A stretch of DNA of 64,000 bases from G963668435 sp963668435 (GTDB lineage Bacteria > Latescibacterota > Latescibacteria > Latescibacterales > Latescibacteraceae). Within the stretch, counting starts at the first letter, position 1. The number at the start of each line of letters is the position of its first letter. The stretch spans positions 806,001-870,000 of the forward strand of contig CAXXSC010000006.1 of NCBI GenBank assembly GCA_963668435.2, read 5' to 3'. Below the pieces are notes generated by a model. That model was not told where the DNA came from. It did not search any database and worked only from the letters and a program-made list of their open reading frames with translations. Both the position numbers and the translations under genes were made by a program. Of this stretch, positions 17,012-25,589 are shown piece by piece.

Positions 17012-18556
17012 ATGAAAAAGGCATATAAACGCCGTCAGTTCATCAAGGCCGCGGGAACAGCGACAGCAATGGGTATATTCAGCGGCTGTACACAGCAGTC
17101 TCCCGCGGTGAGCAGCGGCAAAAAACGCATCATGGTCGGCAGTTTCTCCGACGAGACCAACACGTTCATCAACGAACAACGCACGCTCGATGATGTCAAG
17201 AAAAGCGCCCGTTACGGTGATGATATCCTCCATCCCGGCGGCATGGTGCATGGAACTATCGGCACCTCGCGGGACGGTTTCCTCGATGTCATGGACATGT
17301 ACGATGTGGAACTGATCGGCTCGATCGCGGCGGGTGGTAACCACCGTATCATGACCGGGGAGGTGTTCGATTATGTGACCGGTGTGATGCTCGATACGCT
17401 GGACAAGCACGAGGTGGACGCGGTATATCTCCACATGCACGGCGCCGGAACGACAATTGATCACGATGATCTCGAGGGCGACACGCTGGAACTGATCAGG
17501 CGGAAAGTCGGCCCGGATATCCCCATCGTGTTTACTCTCGACCTTCACAGCACGCTCACTGAAAAAATGGCCGCGAACGCCGATGCTGTCAGCATCTACC
17601 GCACTTACCCGCATATCGACGCGTTCGAGACCGGCTACGAGGCGGGCAGCATGATGATGGCGGCGCTCCAGGGCAAAATCAAGCCGGTTATCGCGCTCAA
17701 GCATATCCCGCTCATGATCGGGCCGCCACTCAATGTTGTCACCGCCGATATGCCGATCAAGCATGTCTATGACGAGGCCAAAAGGATGCAGCGCACCATG
17801 CCGGGCGTGCTGACCTGCTGTCCGGCCCACGGTTTCATGCAGCAGGATATACCCACACAGGGCGCGGGTGTCATGGTGACCGTTGACCGTGACCGAGAAC
17901 TGGCACAGAAACTGGCGGACGAGCTCGGCGAGCTGATGTTCTCCTACCGCAAGGACTACTGGATCGACCTGCCCGGACCAGCCGATACGATCAGACTCGC
18001 CATGAAATCGGACAAGCCGGTGGCGATTGCTGACGGCGGCGACAACATAGGAGCGGGTGGCGCGGGTGACGGCACCCACCTTCTGCGCGAAATACTCCGC
18101 CAGAACGTGGACTCGGCGTTCGTGCAGATTTACGATGAGGAGTCGGCTCTCAAGGCGATCAATGCCGGTGTGGGAGCAAAAGTGACTGTCGATATCGGAG
18201 GAAGATCCGATCCCATGTACGGCCCGCCGGAGACAGTGACCGGCACAGTCGGCGCGGTGTCGAAAGAGGGTGACCGATGGCACAAAGCAGCCCGGATCGA
18301 TGTCAAGGGTGTCGCCATCCTGCTCAACACGAAACGCATCGGCCCCAACGACCAGACCAATGTCCGCGCAATGGGAATCGCGCCCGAAAAATTCCGCATG
18401 ACTGTCTGTAAGGGCGGTTTCGCGTTCCGTCCCCAGTATACGGCGGACGTTTACAACTATATCATGAGCGCAACACCGGGCTATTCCTCGCCCGACCTCA
18501 CGACTTTCGAGTGGAAACGGCTCACGCGGCCTATTTATCCGCTCGACGATATTTAA
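17012..18556 (+). CDS. mlrC: MlrC-family (M81) metallopeptidase, exported
   Basis: A 514-residue protein with a twin-arginine type N-terminus (KRRQFIKAAGTATAMGIFSGC) that also contains a possible lipobox Cys. Family M81 is named for MlrC of the microcystin-degradation pathway, a zinc peptidase acting on linear peptides. Visible hallmarks are YLHMHGAGTT, FTLDLHSTLTEKM and YRTYPHIDAFETG (candidate zinc ligands Asp and His) in the N-terminal domain, and ADGGDNIGAGGAGDGTHLL opening the C-terminal MlrC_C domain (about 330-490). Most relatives have no known natural substrate, so microcystin breakdown should not be assumed. GAGG precedes the start. It lies 43 bp upstream of the cupin/SMP-30 gene, which suggests co-transcription. 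Confidence 0.87.
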   Translation: MKKAYKRRQFIKAAGTATAMGIFSGCTQQSPAVSSGKKRIMVGSFSDETNTFINEQRTLDDVKKSARYGDDILHPGGMVHGTIGTSRDGFLDVMDMYDVELIGSIAAGGNHRIMTGEVFDYVTGVMLDTLDKHEVDAVYLHMHGAGTTIDHDDLEGDTLELIRRKVGPDIPIVFTLDLHSTLTEKMAANADAVSIYRTYPHIDAFETGYEAGSMMMAALQGKIKPVIALKHIPLMIGPPLNVVTADMPIKHVYDEAKRMQRTMPGVLTCCPAHGFMQQDIPTQGAGVMVTVDRDRELAQKLADELGELMFSYRKDYWIDLPGPADTIRLAMKSDKPVAIADGGDNIGAGGAGDGTHLLREILRQNVDSAFVQIYDEESALKAINAGVGAKVTVDIGGRSDPMYGPPETVTGTVGAVSKEGDRWHKAARIDVKGVAILLNTKRIGPNDQTNVRAMGIAPEKFRMTVCKGGFAFRPQYTADVYNYIMSATPGYSSPDLTTFEWKRLTRPIYPLDDI

Positions 18557-18599
18557 TCGCAAAAACAGCAGTTTCCCCTGCAACCAGAGGAAATCAGCT

Positions 18600-20453
18600 A
18601 TGTTCGACAGAAAAAAACATCCCCGTAGAACGTCAAAAATGGTGGTCTTTGTCGCCTTCATTCTGCTGACCGCGACCACCCTGCCCCCAGCGCTAGGCGC
18701 AGAAGCGGCTGAAAGTGACATCGGCACCCAACTCCATCCCGCTGTTCCGTGCCGACTGGACCACCTGCCCGAAATCGAGATCGCACCGGGAATCAGCGGC
18801 AGAATCGCCTGGAACAAGCATGTCATGATCAACCGCATGACAGTGAATCCGGGCTCGGTATTCCCGTTTGAACGGCTCGGCTCGGAGTGTATAACACTTG
18901 TCATGGAGGGCCGGATAGAGCAGTACTGGAACGGCGGATATGTCACCATGAATTCCCGCGGATACGAACGTATGACACCGGTCTCGGGACATCGTGGAAA
19001 ACATGATTTCATGCTTCTCGAAAAAGGCACTGAACACGCTTTCTTCACGAAATCCGAGTCTGCTGTCGTCTATGAATTCTATTCGCCGCCGCGCCGCGAC
19101 CTCATCGAAAAAGCGGGTGTCGCCGATCTGCCCTCTCCCGCTGCTGATGTCCCGCTCCCGGCTGAGCCCTCTGTCACGCCCGGTGCTGTCAACGATCTTT
19201 ACGATGTCCAGTTCACCGGAATTGCCGACGGTATCTGGTCGCGGCTGATCAACGGCAGGCATATCCAGCTCAGTTTCGGTCGTATTGACCCGAACGGTGA
19301 ATTCGCGGAAAACAGCATGTCACCGGAACGAATCCGTATCGTGACACGCGGGGATTTGCGGCAGACAGCAGGCAAGGCCAGCCATGACATGCCCCAGTCC
19401 ACAATGATTCATATTCCCGAAGGCATGGCACACCGCGAGGCCACCGGCGGCAAAGGCTGTGATGTTCTCGACATTATCGCACCAGTCTGCCCGGAATACG
19501 TTAAAAAAATGGCCGCGCAACTTGCAAAATTCCACGAGCTCATACCGGAAGGTGAAACGATCGAACTTGTCGCGGACGGCGCGGTGTCCGGTCCGGGACT
19601 CTGCTACACCGAGGGGCCCTCGTGGATCGACGGCAGGCTTTATTTTTCCAACATGGCCTACGATGCCGGTTGGAAAGGTTTCCCCGAAAAAAGCGCGCTG
19701 GTGGCGATGGATCCCTACGGCACCTACCGTTATGTCAATACCGGGCTGGAGCTCAACGGCACATTCCCGCTCGGCAACGGCAATCTTGCTGTCTGCGACA
19801 TGTACGGCCGCAGGATAGTCGAAATGAGCACCGGCGGAGAAATACTCAGGACACTGGCAGACAGCTGGGACGGCACGCCATTCGACGGCCCCAACGATCT
19901 TGCCGTGGATGACAAGGGCGGCATCTATTTCAGCGATCCGCAGATCGTACCGAAACCCCATTACCAGCCGGGACGTTCGATATTTTACCGACGTCCCGAC
20001 GGCGAGGTAATCAGGGTGATGGAGCCCGGCGTTCTGGCGAAACCCAACGGCCTCATTCTCTCGCCCGACTGCAAAATGCTCTATGTCAACAGCACACCGG
20101 AGAATTTTATGATGGCGGGGGATATACAGCCTGACGGCTCAGTGACCAATTACCGGAAATTCGGCAGAATCAGGCTTACACCGGAAATACTCGACCAGGA
20201 ATCGATCAATCCACAGGTGGACGGCATGACTGTCGACGACAAGGGCAATGTCTATATCACCTCCATCCTCGGCCTGCAGATTTTCGCGCCCTCGGGGAAT
20301 TTTATCGGCTATATCCATTTTCCGCTCATGCCAGTGAACTGCTGTTTCGGCGACGAGGACGGCAGGACACTCTATATCAACTGTAACGATAAGGTCTATA
20401 AAATCCGAACGAATGTAAAAGGCGCCGCCTATACGCTGAAACGGAACCGATGA
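18600..20453 (+). CDS. Exported fusion of two cupin domains with an SMP-30/gluconolactonase-like propeller
   Basis: A 617-residue protein. AGAGGA lies nine bases before the start; the N-terminal hydrophobic stretch (about 14-33) is a signal peptide or anchor. Two cupin-type beta-barrels follow (about 50-165, NPGSVFPFERLG, MLLEKGTEHAFF; and about 195-290, DPNGEFAENS, IHIPEGMAHREA). The C-terminal half (about 320-617) is an SMP-30/gluconolactonase six-bladed propeller, with TEGPSWIDGRLYFSNM, GPNDLAVDDKGGIYFSDP and KPNGLILSPDCKMLYVNST giving the Glu, Asn and Asp metal ligands. SMP-30 enzymes hydrolyse sugar lactones. The cupin part may bind a metal or sugar. The fusion suggests coupled steps on one exported substrate; that is inference. 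A single-domain SMP-30 relative is at 55678. Confidence 0.85.
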   Translation: MFDRKKHPRRTSKMVVFVAFILLTATTLPPALGAEAAESDIGTQLHPAVPCRLDHLPEIEIAPGISGRIAWNKHVMINRMTVNPGSVFPFERLGSECITLVMEGRIEQYWNGGYVTMNSRGYERMTPVSGHRGKHDFMLLEKGTEHAFFTKSESAVVYEFYSPPRRDLIEKAGVADLPSPAADVPLPAEPSVTPGAVNDLYDVQFTGIADGIWSRLINGRHIQLSFGRIDPNGEFAENSMSPERIRIVTRGDLRQTAGKASHDMPQSTMIHIPEGMAHREATGGKGCDVLDIIAPVCPEYVKKMAAQLAKFHELIPEGETIELVADGAVSGPGLCYTEGPSWIDGRLYFSNMAYDAGWKGFPEKSALVAMDPYGTYRYVNTGLELNGTFPLGNGNLAVCDMYGRRIVEMSTGGEILRTLADSWDGTPFDGPNDLAVDDKGGIYFSDPQIVPKPHYQPGRSIFYRRPDGEVIRVMEPGVLAKPNGLILSPDCKMLYVNSTPENFMMAGDIQPDGSVTNYRKFGRIRLTPEILDQESINPQVDGMTVDDKGNVYITSILGLQIFAPSGNFIGYIHFPLMPVNCCFGDEDGRTLYINCNDKVYKIRTNVKGAAYTLKRNR

Positions 20454-20485
20454 TCGGCAGAAGTGTCCTATAATCAGTTCTCTTC

Positions 20486-20649
20486 AAGGGTATCTCTTAT
20501 AATCCGCTTAGACATGCGTGATATTTTTGCGTTCTGACAAGGCAATGGCAGTGACAGCCAGTCAAGAAGACAGGCCGCACCCCACGAACGGGTCAGGCGC
20601 TGAAAGAAACGACCGCTGTCAAAAATGGAATTAACGGAAGCGCCTTTAA
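20486..20649. repeat. Structured intergenic repeat, family 2, copy 2
   Basis: The 232-bp gap before the oxidoreductase gene is mostly this element. It shares AAGGGTATCTCT at the 5' end, CAATGGCAGTGACAGCC in the middle and GGTCAGGCGCTGAAA before the 3' end with the copies at 15.7 and 48.9 kb. CTGAC at the start of the inner part pairs with GTCAG near the end, and the inner hairpin arms (GCCAGTC and GAC.GGC) keep partial pairing although the bases differ from the other copies. Confidence 0.6.
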
Positions 20650-20685
20650 CGATACGGTACGTATACATTCAAAACGAGGTGACAG

Positions 20686-21801
20686 ATGTCAGATGCTAAC
20701 GGCGGCAGGAGGAATTTTCTCACGGCAGGAGGTGCCGCAGGGGCGGCAATGTTCTTTACGGGCACAGGCAGCGCGGCGGAAAAATCCGGAACTCCGGGGA
20801 AAAAGATCAAAGTCGGAGTCATCGGTGTCGGGCGCGGCTCTTTCATGAGCTATTCCTGGGCAGATATTATAATGCCCACGGCAGAGAAACCCGAGAGCGC
20901 CCGAAGGCCGAATTTCGGCACCCCGTTCCTGAACATGGAGATCACCCATGTCTGGGACAGGGACAAGGAGGCCGCCCGCAAGTTCGCCGAGCCTTTAGGC
21001 ATCGAGGTTGTCGACAAGTACGACGGCATGGTCGGCAAGGTGGACGCGCTCATTCAGGCAGGCATCTATGAAGTTCCCTGGCATCACAAACTCGCAATGC
21101 CCTACCTCGAGGCAGGCATTCCAATGTATCTCAGCCGTCCGTTCGCCTATTCGCTCAAGGACGCGGACACGATGCTTGAGGCCAGCGCGAAATACAACAC
21201 GCCGCTTATGACCAGCGACATGGGCGAGCATTTCTACGAGATCGAGCCGTTCAAAGAGCGCATGATGAAACTTGGCGGCATCAACGGCGCTTACGGTACA
21301 GTCTGGGCGAAAGACTACCCGATGCATTTCCATATGCAGTTCACCATGCTCAGGATTTTCGGTTACGAGGTCGAGCAGGTGGCACTTCTGACCGACGATA
21401 TCATGCGCAATAACTACATTCAGGAAACCTACATTTTCAAGGGCTGGGAGGATCAGTCAGCGTTCCCCTGCGCCATACAGGGCACACCGAGCAGGGATTT
21501 CTACTCGATCACGATCATGGGCAAGGACGAAAACCTCCGCACGGAGCGGATGTTCACGCCGAACTGGCGCGATGAGCTCCTGTTCAACCAGGCGAACCAG
21601 ATTATCGAGATGCAGAGGACATTCGAGGGCCAGCCGTTCCAGGACCTTGACACGATCAGGAAAAAGACCGAGATATTCCTCACCGGTTTCTATTCCCACC
21701 TTGAACGCGGCGGCGCGCCGGTCAAGGTCGGCACTGTCCCCGTGGACTGGGCCGCTCCTCCGGCGGAAAAAGATTGGATCGACAAGAGCATGCTCGGCTG
21801 A
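20686..21801 (+). CDS. Gfo/Idh/MocA-family oxidoreductase with Tat signal
   Basis: A 371-residue NAD(P)-dependent oxidoreductase homologue. GAGGTGAC sits just before the start. A twin-arginine signal (GRRNFLTAGGAAGAAMFF) precedes a Rossmann strand KVGVIGVGRGSFM, the nucleotide-binding G.G..G. The N-terminal domain covers about 45-170, followed by the alpha/beta C-terminal substrate domain. The usual EKP motif is replaced by SRPFAYSLKDAD (about 148-160), so the catalytic Lys may be missing; that is typical of some exported Gfo/Idh/MocA relatives with unclear chemistry. Tat export is consistent with a folded cofactor-bearing protein. It ends the plus-strand cluster of exported enzymes. A cytosolic relative is at 45446. 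Confidence 0.82.
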   Translation: MSDANGGRRNFLTAGGAAGAAMFFTGTGSAAEKSGTPGKKIKVGVIGVGRGSFMSYSWADIIMPTAEKPESARRPNFGTPFLNMEITHVWDRDKEAARKFAEPLGIEVVDKYDGMVGKVDALIQAGIYEVPWHHKLAMPYLEAGIPMYLSRPFAYSLKDADTMLEASAKYNTPLMTSDMGEHFYEIEPFKERMMKLGGINGAYGTVWAKDYPMHFHMQFTMLRIFGYEVEQVALLTDDIMRNNYIQETYIFKGWEDQSAFPCAIQGTPSRDFYSITIMGKDENLRTERMFTPNWRDELLFNQANQIIEMQRTFEGQPFQDLDTIRKKTEIFLTGFYSHLERGGAPVKVGTVPVDWAAPPAEKDWIDKSMLG

Positions 21802-21846
21802 TTTTTAAGTTTTAATCTTCGGAGTCTCGTGTAATGATATATAGCG

Positions 21847-21874
21847 ATGTCCCGTTCTCCCGTGAGCGGGACAT
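21847..21874 (+). terminator. Possible hairpin terminator after the oxidoreductase gene
   Basis: ATGTCCCG (21847-21854) pairs with CGGGACAT (21867-21874); inner CTC/GAG pairs tighten the loop. It stands 46 bp after the stop codon but is followed by TGTTAATG rather than a T-run, so termination strength is doubtful. Confidence 0.4.
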
Positions 21875-21942
21875 TGTTAATGAACCACCCGGAGTTAACT
21901 TCGTAGAAACTTTCCGTTAAAGAGGCCGGCTCACAATCCTCC

Positions 21943-23259
21943 TTAAAAGGTGTAATCCACTCCGTTGATGTGGGCTTTTTTCAAATAATAATTTCTAAGA
22001 TACGAAGCCAATGTAGCAACCTTTATCGGGCCAATACCAGGTGCAAACCAGAATGTGACATCCGCGCTTGTTACTCTTGGCCACATTGAACTTGTGCAGA
22101 ACATATAACAAGGATAATAATTGAGGACTGTTTCTTCCGTACTGTCAAGTGTTGTTCTAAGTTCCGGATTAATATAGAAATTACAAGGATCCAAATCTAT
22201 TATTCGCAAGCGTATTGCCTCGCTTGACGGAAACGTCAGCGAAAACATATAAACAACGACCTCGGTCGTTCCTTCCCAGATTCGGAACGCTCCCGCTCCA
22301 CCTTTTCTAACAAGTGTTTCCTCGGGATAAACATGCGGCGGAAAGCGGGGATAAATAAACAACGGAAATGAGTCAAAAAGATAATACTCTTCACCATCAA
22401 AAGTTTTCTGACCGATAATTGAGAATGTCTGCTGGTCGGTCTCGTCATCACTGCCCTCCAAGGCAAATGTCCAGCTATTCCCGACAGAGAGCGGAAAATA
22501 ATCAAGCTGGTTCATTCGATAAAGCCTAATAATGTCATTTTGATTTTCATCTGGTACAGTAAAAGAAGTATGTTTTTCTTCATACCCATCTTTTTTTATA
22601 ACCATATCGTACACAGGTTTTGATTCTGTTTCTTTTTTTGAAACAATCGATGAGCAGAAAGAAATACTATTACTATTCTGATGCCCGTCAATCAGAAGCA
22701 TTTTTTTCGTTTCCGACCATTTGCCTGCGTTAAGGCGATAAAAATAAACGCCGCTCGCGACACCATTTCCATTGTCATCGGTGCCGCCCCACTGGCGGAA
22801 ATGCGTCCCCGCCGAAAGGTATTCATCGACAAGCGTAGATATCAACTGGCCATTGATGTTATATACCTTCAGCGATACATCTACGGCATCGTGCAGATCA
22901 AAAGATAGTGTTGTCTCTGGATTGAACGGATTCGGAAAGTTTTGATGCAGAGAAAAACTACACGGCTCAACATCTCCCACATTGGAAGAATGGACCGATT
23001 GCGGCAATGTAAGCTCAAAATTCCCCAAAGTATCAGTATACGTCGAATAGGTTTCACCGGTAATTCTCGATGTTGCTTCAACGTAAGCATTCGGTATGCG
23101 AAAATAAGGTTGATACAAATCGGAATAAACTACATCTGGATCAACATAAACAATAACAGTTCCTGAAAATGAAGATAAACTATCGGCAAATATGGGATGG
23201 ACTATAACCGCAAAGGTCAGCAAAAACAGAGTCAAAACAGATTTAAGACATCGCTTCAT
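21943..23259 (-). CDS. Secreted protein with internal FlgD-like module and 'FPLSVGNSW' domain
   Basis: A 438-residue exported protein. The second of two adjacent ATGs (23259) is preferred because GGAGGT then lies five bases upstream. A signal peptide ends near IFA-DSL. Residues about 30-85 resemble a carboxypeptidase-regulatory-like sandwich (IPNAYVEATS, DTLGNFELTLP). Residues about 100-190 are an FlgD-like sorting module (QNFPNPFNPETTLSF, ASGVYFYRLNAG). Unusually this module is internal; it is normally the last domain. The remainder (about 250-438) starts with DYFPLSVGNSWTF and matches the module shared by the two proteins at 3.9-7.0 kb. The gene is visibly more AT-rich than its neighbours, hinting at a different history. 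The function is unknown. Confidence 0.75.
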   Translation of the reverse strand: MKRCLKSVLTLFLLTFAVIVHPIFADSLSSFSGTVIVYVDPDVVYSDLYQPYFRIPNAYVEATSRITGETYSTYTDTLGNFELTLPQSVHSSNVGDVEPCSFSLHQNFPNPFNPETTLSFDLHDAVDVSLKVYNINGQLISTLVDEYLSAGTHFRQWGGTDDNGNGVASGVYFYRLNAGKWSETKKMLLIDGHQNSNSISFCSSIVSKKETESKPVYDMVIKKDGYEEKHTSFTVPDENQNDIIRLYRMNQLDYFPLSVGNSWTFALEGSDDETDQQTFSIIGQKTFDGEEYYLFDSFPLFIYPRFPPHVYPEETLVRKGGAGAFRIWEGTTEVVVYMFSLTFPSSEAIRLRIIDLDPCNFYINPELRTTLDSTEETVLNYYPCYMFCTSSMWPRVTSADVTFWFAPGIGPIKVATLASYLRNYYLKKAHINGVDYTF

Positions 23260-23493
23260 CATGCACCTCCCGGACTGAGAAACATATCAGCAATTCCACT
23301 ATTCGCATAGTAATAAACACATTAAAACACATGTATTTGTCAAGTTATATTTTACCCTGATACGATTATCACGTTCATTTAATCGAAAGTAAAATCCGAT
23401 GCCCGCACCGGAGAATGCGCGGCCAAAGCCCCTTTCCCACAATTCTTTTTTACCACTCACCCTTTCCCCGCCAATAGTGTTATATTAGGAGGT

Positions 23494-24015
23494 ATGAAAG
23501 CACATCTCCCGACATTCAATTTCTGCCCGCTCTGCGGCGAAACGGTGACACTGAAAGAGGCCGAGGGGCGGGTACGCCCGGTCTGCGATTCCTGCGGGAA
23601 TGTCATCTATATCAATCCTATACCTGCTATCGCGCTTGTCGTTTTCGATGGTCAGGGCCGTCTCTTGCTCACACTCCGCAATATCGAGCCGAAAAAAGGC
23701 CACTGGTGCCTTCCCGGCGGTTTCCTCGAATGGGGAGAAAGCCCCGAGGAGGGCGGCGCGCGTGAGCTGCAGGAAGAGACCGCGCTTGTTGCGAAAAAAA
23801 TGGACCTGATCGGCGCTTTTGACAGCATGAACGATAACTGCCGTCATGTGCTTGTCCTCGCTTACACCGTGCTCGATTTTACGGGTGAGGCAGTCGCGGG
23901 TGATGATGCCGGGGATGTCGGCTGGTTCACACTCGATGACATGCCCGAACTGGCGTTCAGGACACATAAGGAAGCGCTCCGGGACGCCCTTGCGAAACGT
24001 GACGGGAACGATTGA
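23494..24015 (+). CDS. NUDIX hydrolase with N-terminal zinc ribbon
   Basis: A 173-residue protein. The N-terminus is a rubredoxin-like zinc ribbon (CPLCG and CDSCG, Cys11/14 and Cys31/34) followed by a NUDIX domain (about 40-165). The NUDIX box runs GGFLEWGESPEEGGARELQEET and fits G-x5-E-x7-REU-x-EE, with Ala in place of the usual following Gly. Enzymes of this layout hydrolyse nucleoside diphosphate derivatives such as NADH or ADP-ribose. AGGAGG is present but only one or two bases before the ATG, closer than usual; no better start is in frame. It lies 103 bp upstream of ruvX and may be the first gene of that operon. Confidence 0.9.
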   Translation: MKAHLPTFNFCPLCGETVTLKEAEGRVRPVCDSCGNVIYINPIPAIALVVFDGQGRLLLTLRNIEPKKGHWCLPGGFLEWGESPEEGGARELQEETALVAKKMDLIGAFDSMNDNCRHVLVLAYTVLDFTGEAVAGDDAGDVGWFTLDDMPELAFRTHKEALRDALAKRDGND

Positions 24016-24118
24016 TATTTCAGCCATGCCGTTGCCGCTAAAAGGTACGAAACGACCGGAACAGCTGCTGACGGGCAGCGGCAAAATATTTCTGCAATGA
24101 ACACACTGAGGAAACAGA

Positions 24119-24529
24119 ATGAAACTGCTTGCTATAGACTACGGCGAAAAACGGACCGGAGTCGCTGTCTCGGATGATCTCGGGATCAGCGCACACGGGC
24201 TCGACACCATCGTGCTGAAAGGCGAGGAAGAGCTTGCCGGACGGATCGCAGAGATTGTCAAAAACCGTGCGATCGAAAAAATTGTCATCGGCCTTCCCTT
24301 GAACATGAACGGCACGGAAAGCGAAAAAAGCGAAAAAGTCCGCGCTTTTGCCGCAAAACTCGAAAATGACTGCGGCCTGCCGGTCGTGCTATGGGATGAG
24401 CGCATGACAAGCATGCAGGCACAGCGTGTCATGCAGGAAATGGGTGTCAAAACAAAAGGCAACAAGGAAGATATCGACCGTATCGCCGCAACACTCATGC
24501 TCCAGGAATACATGAAAACACTCCCATGA
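24119..24529 (+). CDS. ruvX: Putative Holliday junction resolvase RuvX/YqgF
   Basis: A 136-residue protein of normal length for the family. The RNase H-like fold shows the conserved LAIDYGEKRTGVA start (catalytic Asp), VIGLPLNMNGTESE, WDERMTS and the C-terminal DxxAA segment (IDRIAATLMLQEY). YqgF proteins take part in 16S rRNA 5'-end processing and have been proposed as Holliday junction resolvases. GAGGA lies six bases upstream. The stop codon overlaps the start of mltG in an ATGA, so the two are translationally coupled. Confidence 0.93.
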   Translation: MKLLAIDYGEKRTGVAVSDDLGISAHGLDTIVLKGEEELAGRIAEIVKNRAIEKIVIGLPLNMNGTESEKSEKVRAFAAKLENDCGLPVVLWDERMTSMQAQRVMQEMGVKTKGNKEDIDRIAATLMLQEYMKTLP

Positions 24530-25554
24530 CAGGCAAACTCAGAATTCTGGCATATTGTTCCGCAGGGGCTCTCCTGCTCGCAATTGCAGCCGTGATGATC
24601 ATGCTGACCGCGCTCAACGACGCTCCCGAACGTAACGGGACTGCGACAGTCACGATCGACCACGGCATGAGTGCGGGTCTCATAGCCGAAATGCTCGAAC
24701 ACGATGGTATCATTAAAAACGCCCGGTTTTTCCGTTTCTATTCGCGGATCACCGGGCGTTCGGACGATTTCAAGGCCGGTGTGCATATCGTGGAACCGGG
24801 ACTTTCGGCGATGAGCGTAGCTCGTTTGCTGACCCGTATCCCACCCCATCAGCCCGATATCCATGTCACTGTAATCGAGGGTCTAACTATCGCCGAGACG
24901 GCGCAGGCGCTGGCCTCACAGAGCGCCATAGACTCCGTTGCATTCGTGACACTGGCCAATGACACAGCCTTTGCCGCAACACTCGGGGTTGACAAAGCGA
25001 GCCTTGAGGGCTACCTTTATCCGGATACCTATTTTATCCGGCCGGAAACGACTGCGGAGGAAATGATCCGCCGGATGACCGGGCAGTTTCACAGGATTTT
25101 CAGCGATTCGCTGCGTGCGCGTGCCGAAGAAAGAGGCATGACTGTCGGCGAGGTGGTGACACTGGCCTCGATCATCGAGAAGGAAGTTAACATCGACAGC
25201 GAACGCCCGCTGGTCTCGTCGGTGTTTCACCGGAGACTCGAGCGGGGACGGCCGCTGGAGGCGAATCCGACCATACAGTTCGCGCTCGGTGAAAAACGGC
25301 GTGTGCTCTATGAGGATCTTGATATAGATTCGCCTTACAACACATATATTTACGCGGGCCTGCCGCCGGGCCCTATCGCCAGTCCGGGAGAAAAATCAAT
25401 TAGGGCGGCACTCTGGCCTGCGGACACGAAATACCTGTATTTCGTATCGGACGGCAACGGCGGGCATGTATTTTCTAAAAAGATCGGCGAACACAACAGG
25501 GCAGTTCAACAATACCGGAAAATCATGAGAAACGCGCGGCGGCGTAAAAAATAA
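24526..25554 (+). CDS. mltG: Endolytic murein transglycosylase MltG (YceG family)
   Basis: A 342-residue membrane-anchored protein. One N-terminal membrane helix (about 8-30) is followed by a LysM-like subdomain (about 40-110) and the YceG catalytic domain (about 115-335). Signature segments are LEGYLYPDTYFI, LASIIEKEV with the catalytic Glu, LEANPTIQFAL, and SPYNTYIYAGLPPGPI. MltG cleaves nascent glycan strands and sets their length during cell-wall synthesis. It overlaps ruvX by four bases, and the pairing of ruvX/yqgF with mltG/yceG is common in bacteria. A LysM protein gene follows after 35 bp, so this is an envelope operon. Confidence 0.93.
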   Translation: MTGKLRILAYCSAGALLLAIAAVMIMLTALNDAPERNGTATVTIDHGMSAGLIAEMLEHDGIIKNARFFRFYSRITGRSDDFKAGVHIVEPGLSAMSVARLLTRIPPHQPDIHVTVIEGLTIAETAQALASQSAIDSVAFVTLANDTAFAATLGVDKASLEGYLYPDTYFIRPETTAEEMIRRMTGQFHRIFSDSLRARAEERGMTVGEVVTLASIIEKEVNIDSERPLVSSVFHRRLERGRPLEANPTIQFALGEKRRVLYEDLDIDSPYNTYIYAGLPPGPIASPGEKSIRAALWPADTKYLYFVSDGNGGHVFSKKIGEHNRAVQQYRKIMRNARRRKK

Positions 25555-25589
25555 CGCGGCGGCGCATCAATACCGTGGAGGAACAGGCC

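Noticed and set aside
16985..19048. 687-codon minus-strand open frame opposite mlrC and the cupin/SMP-30 gene
   Set aside because: It overlaps two genes with clear families and a signal peptide each; its translation shows no domain.
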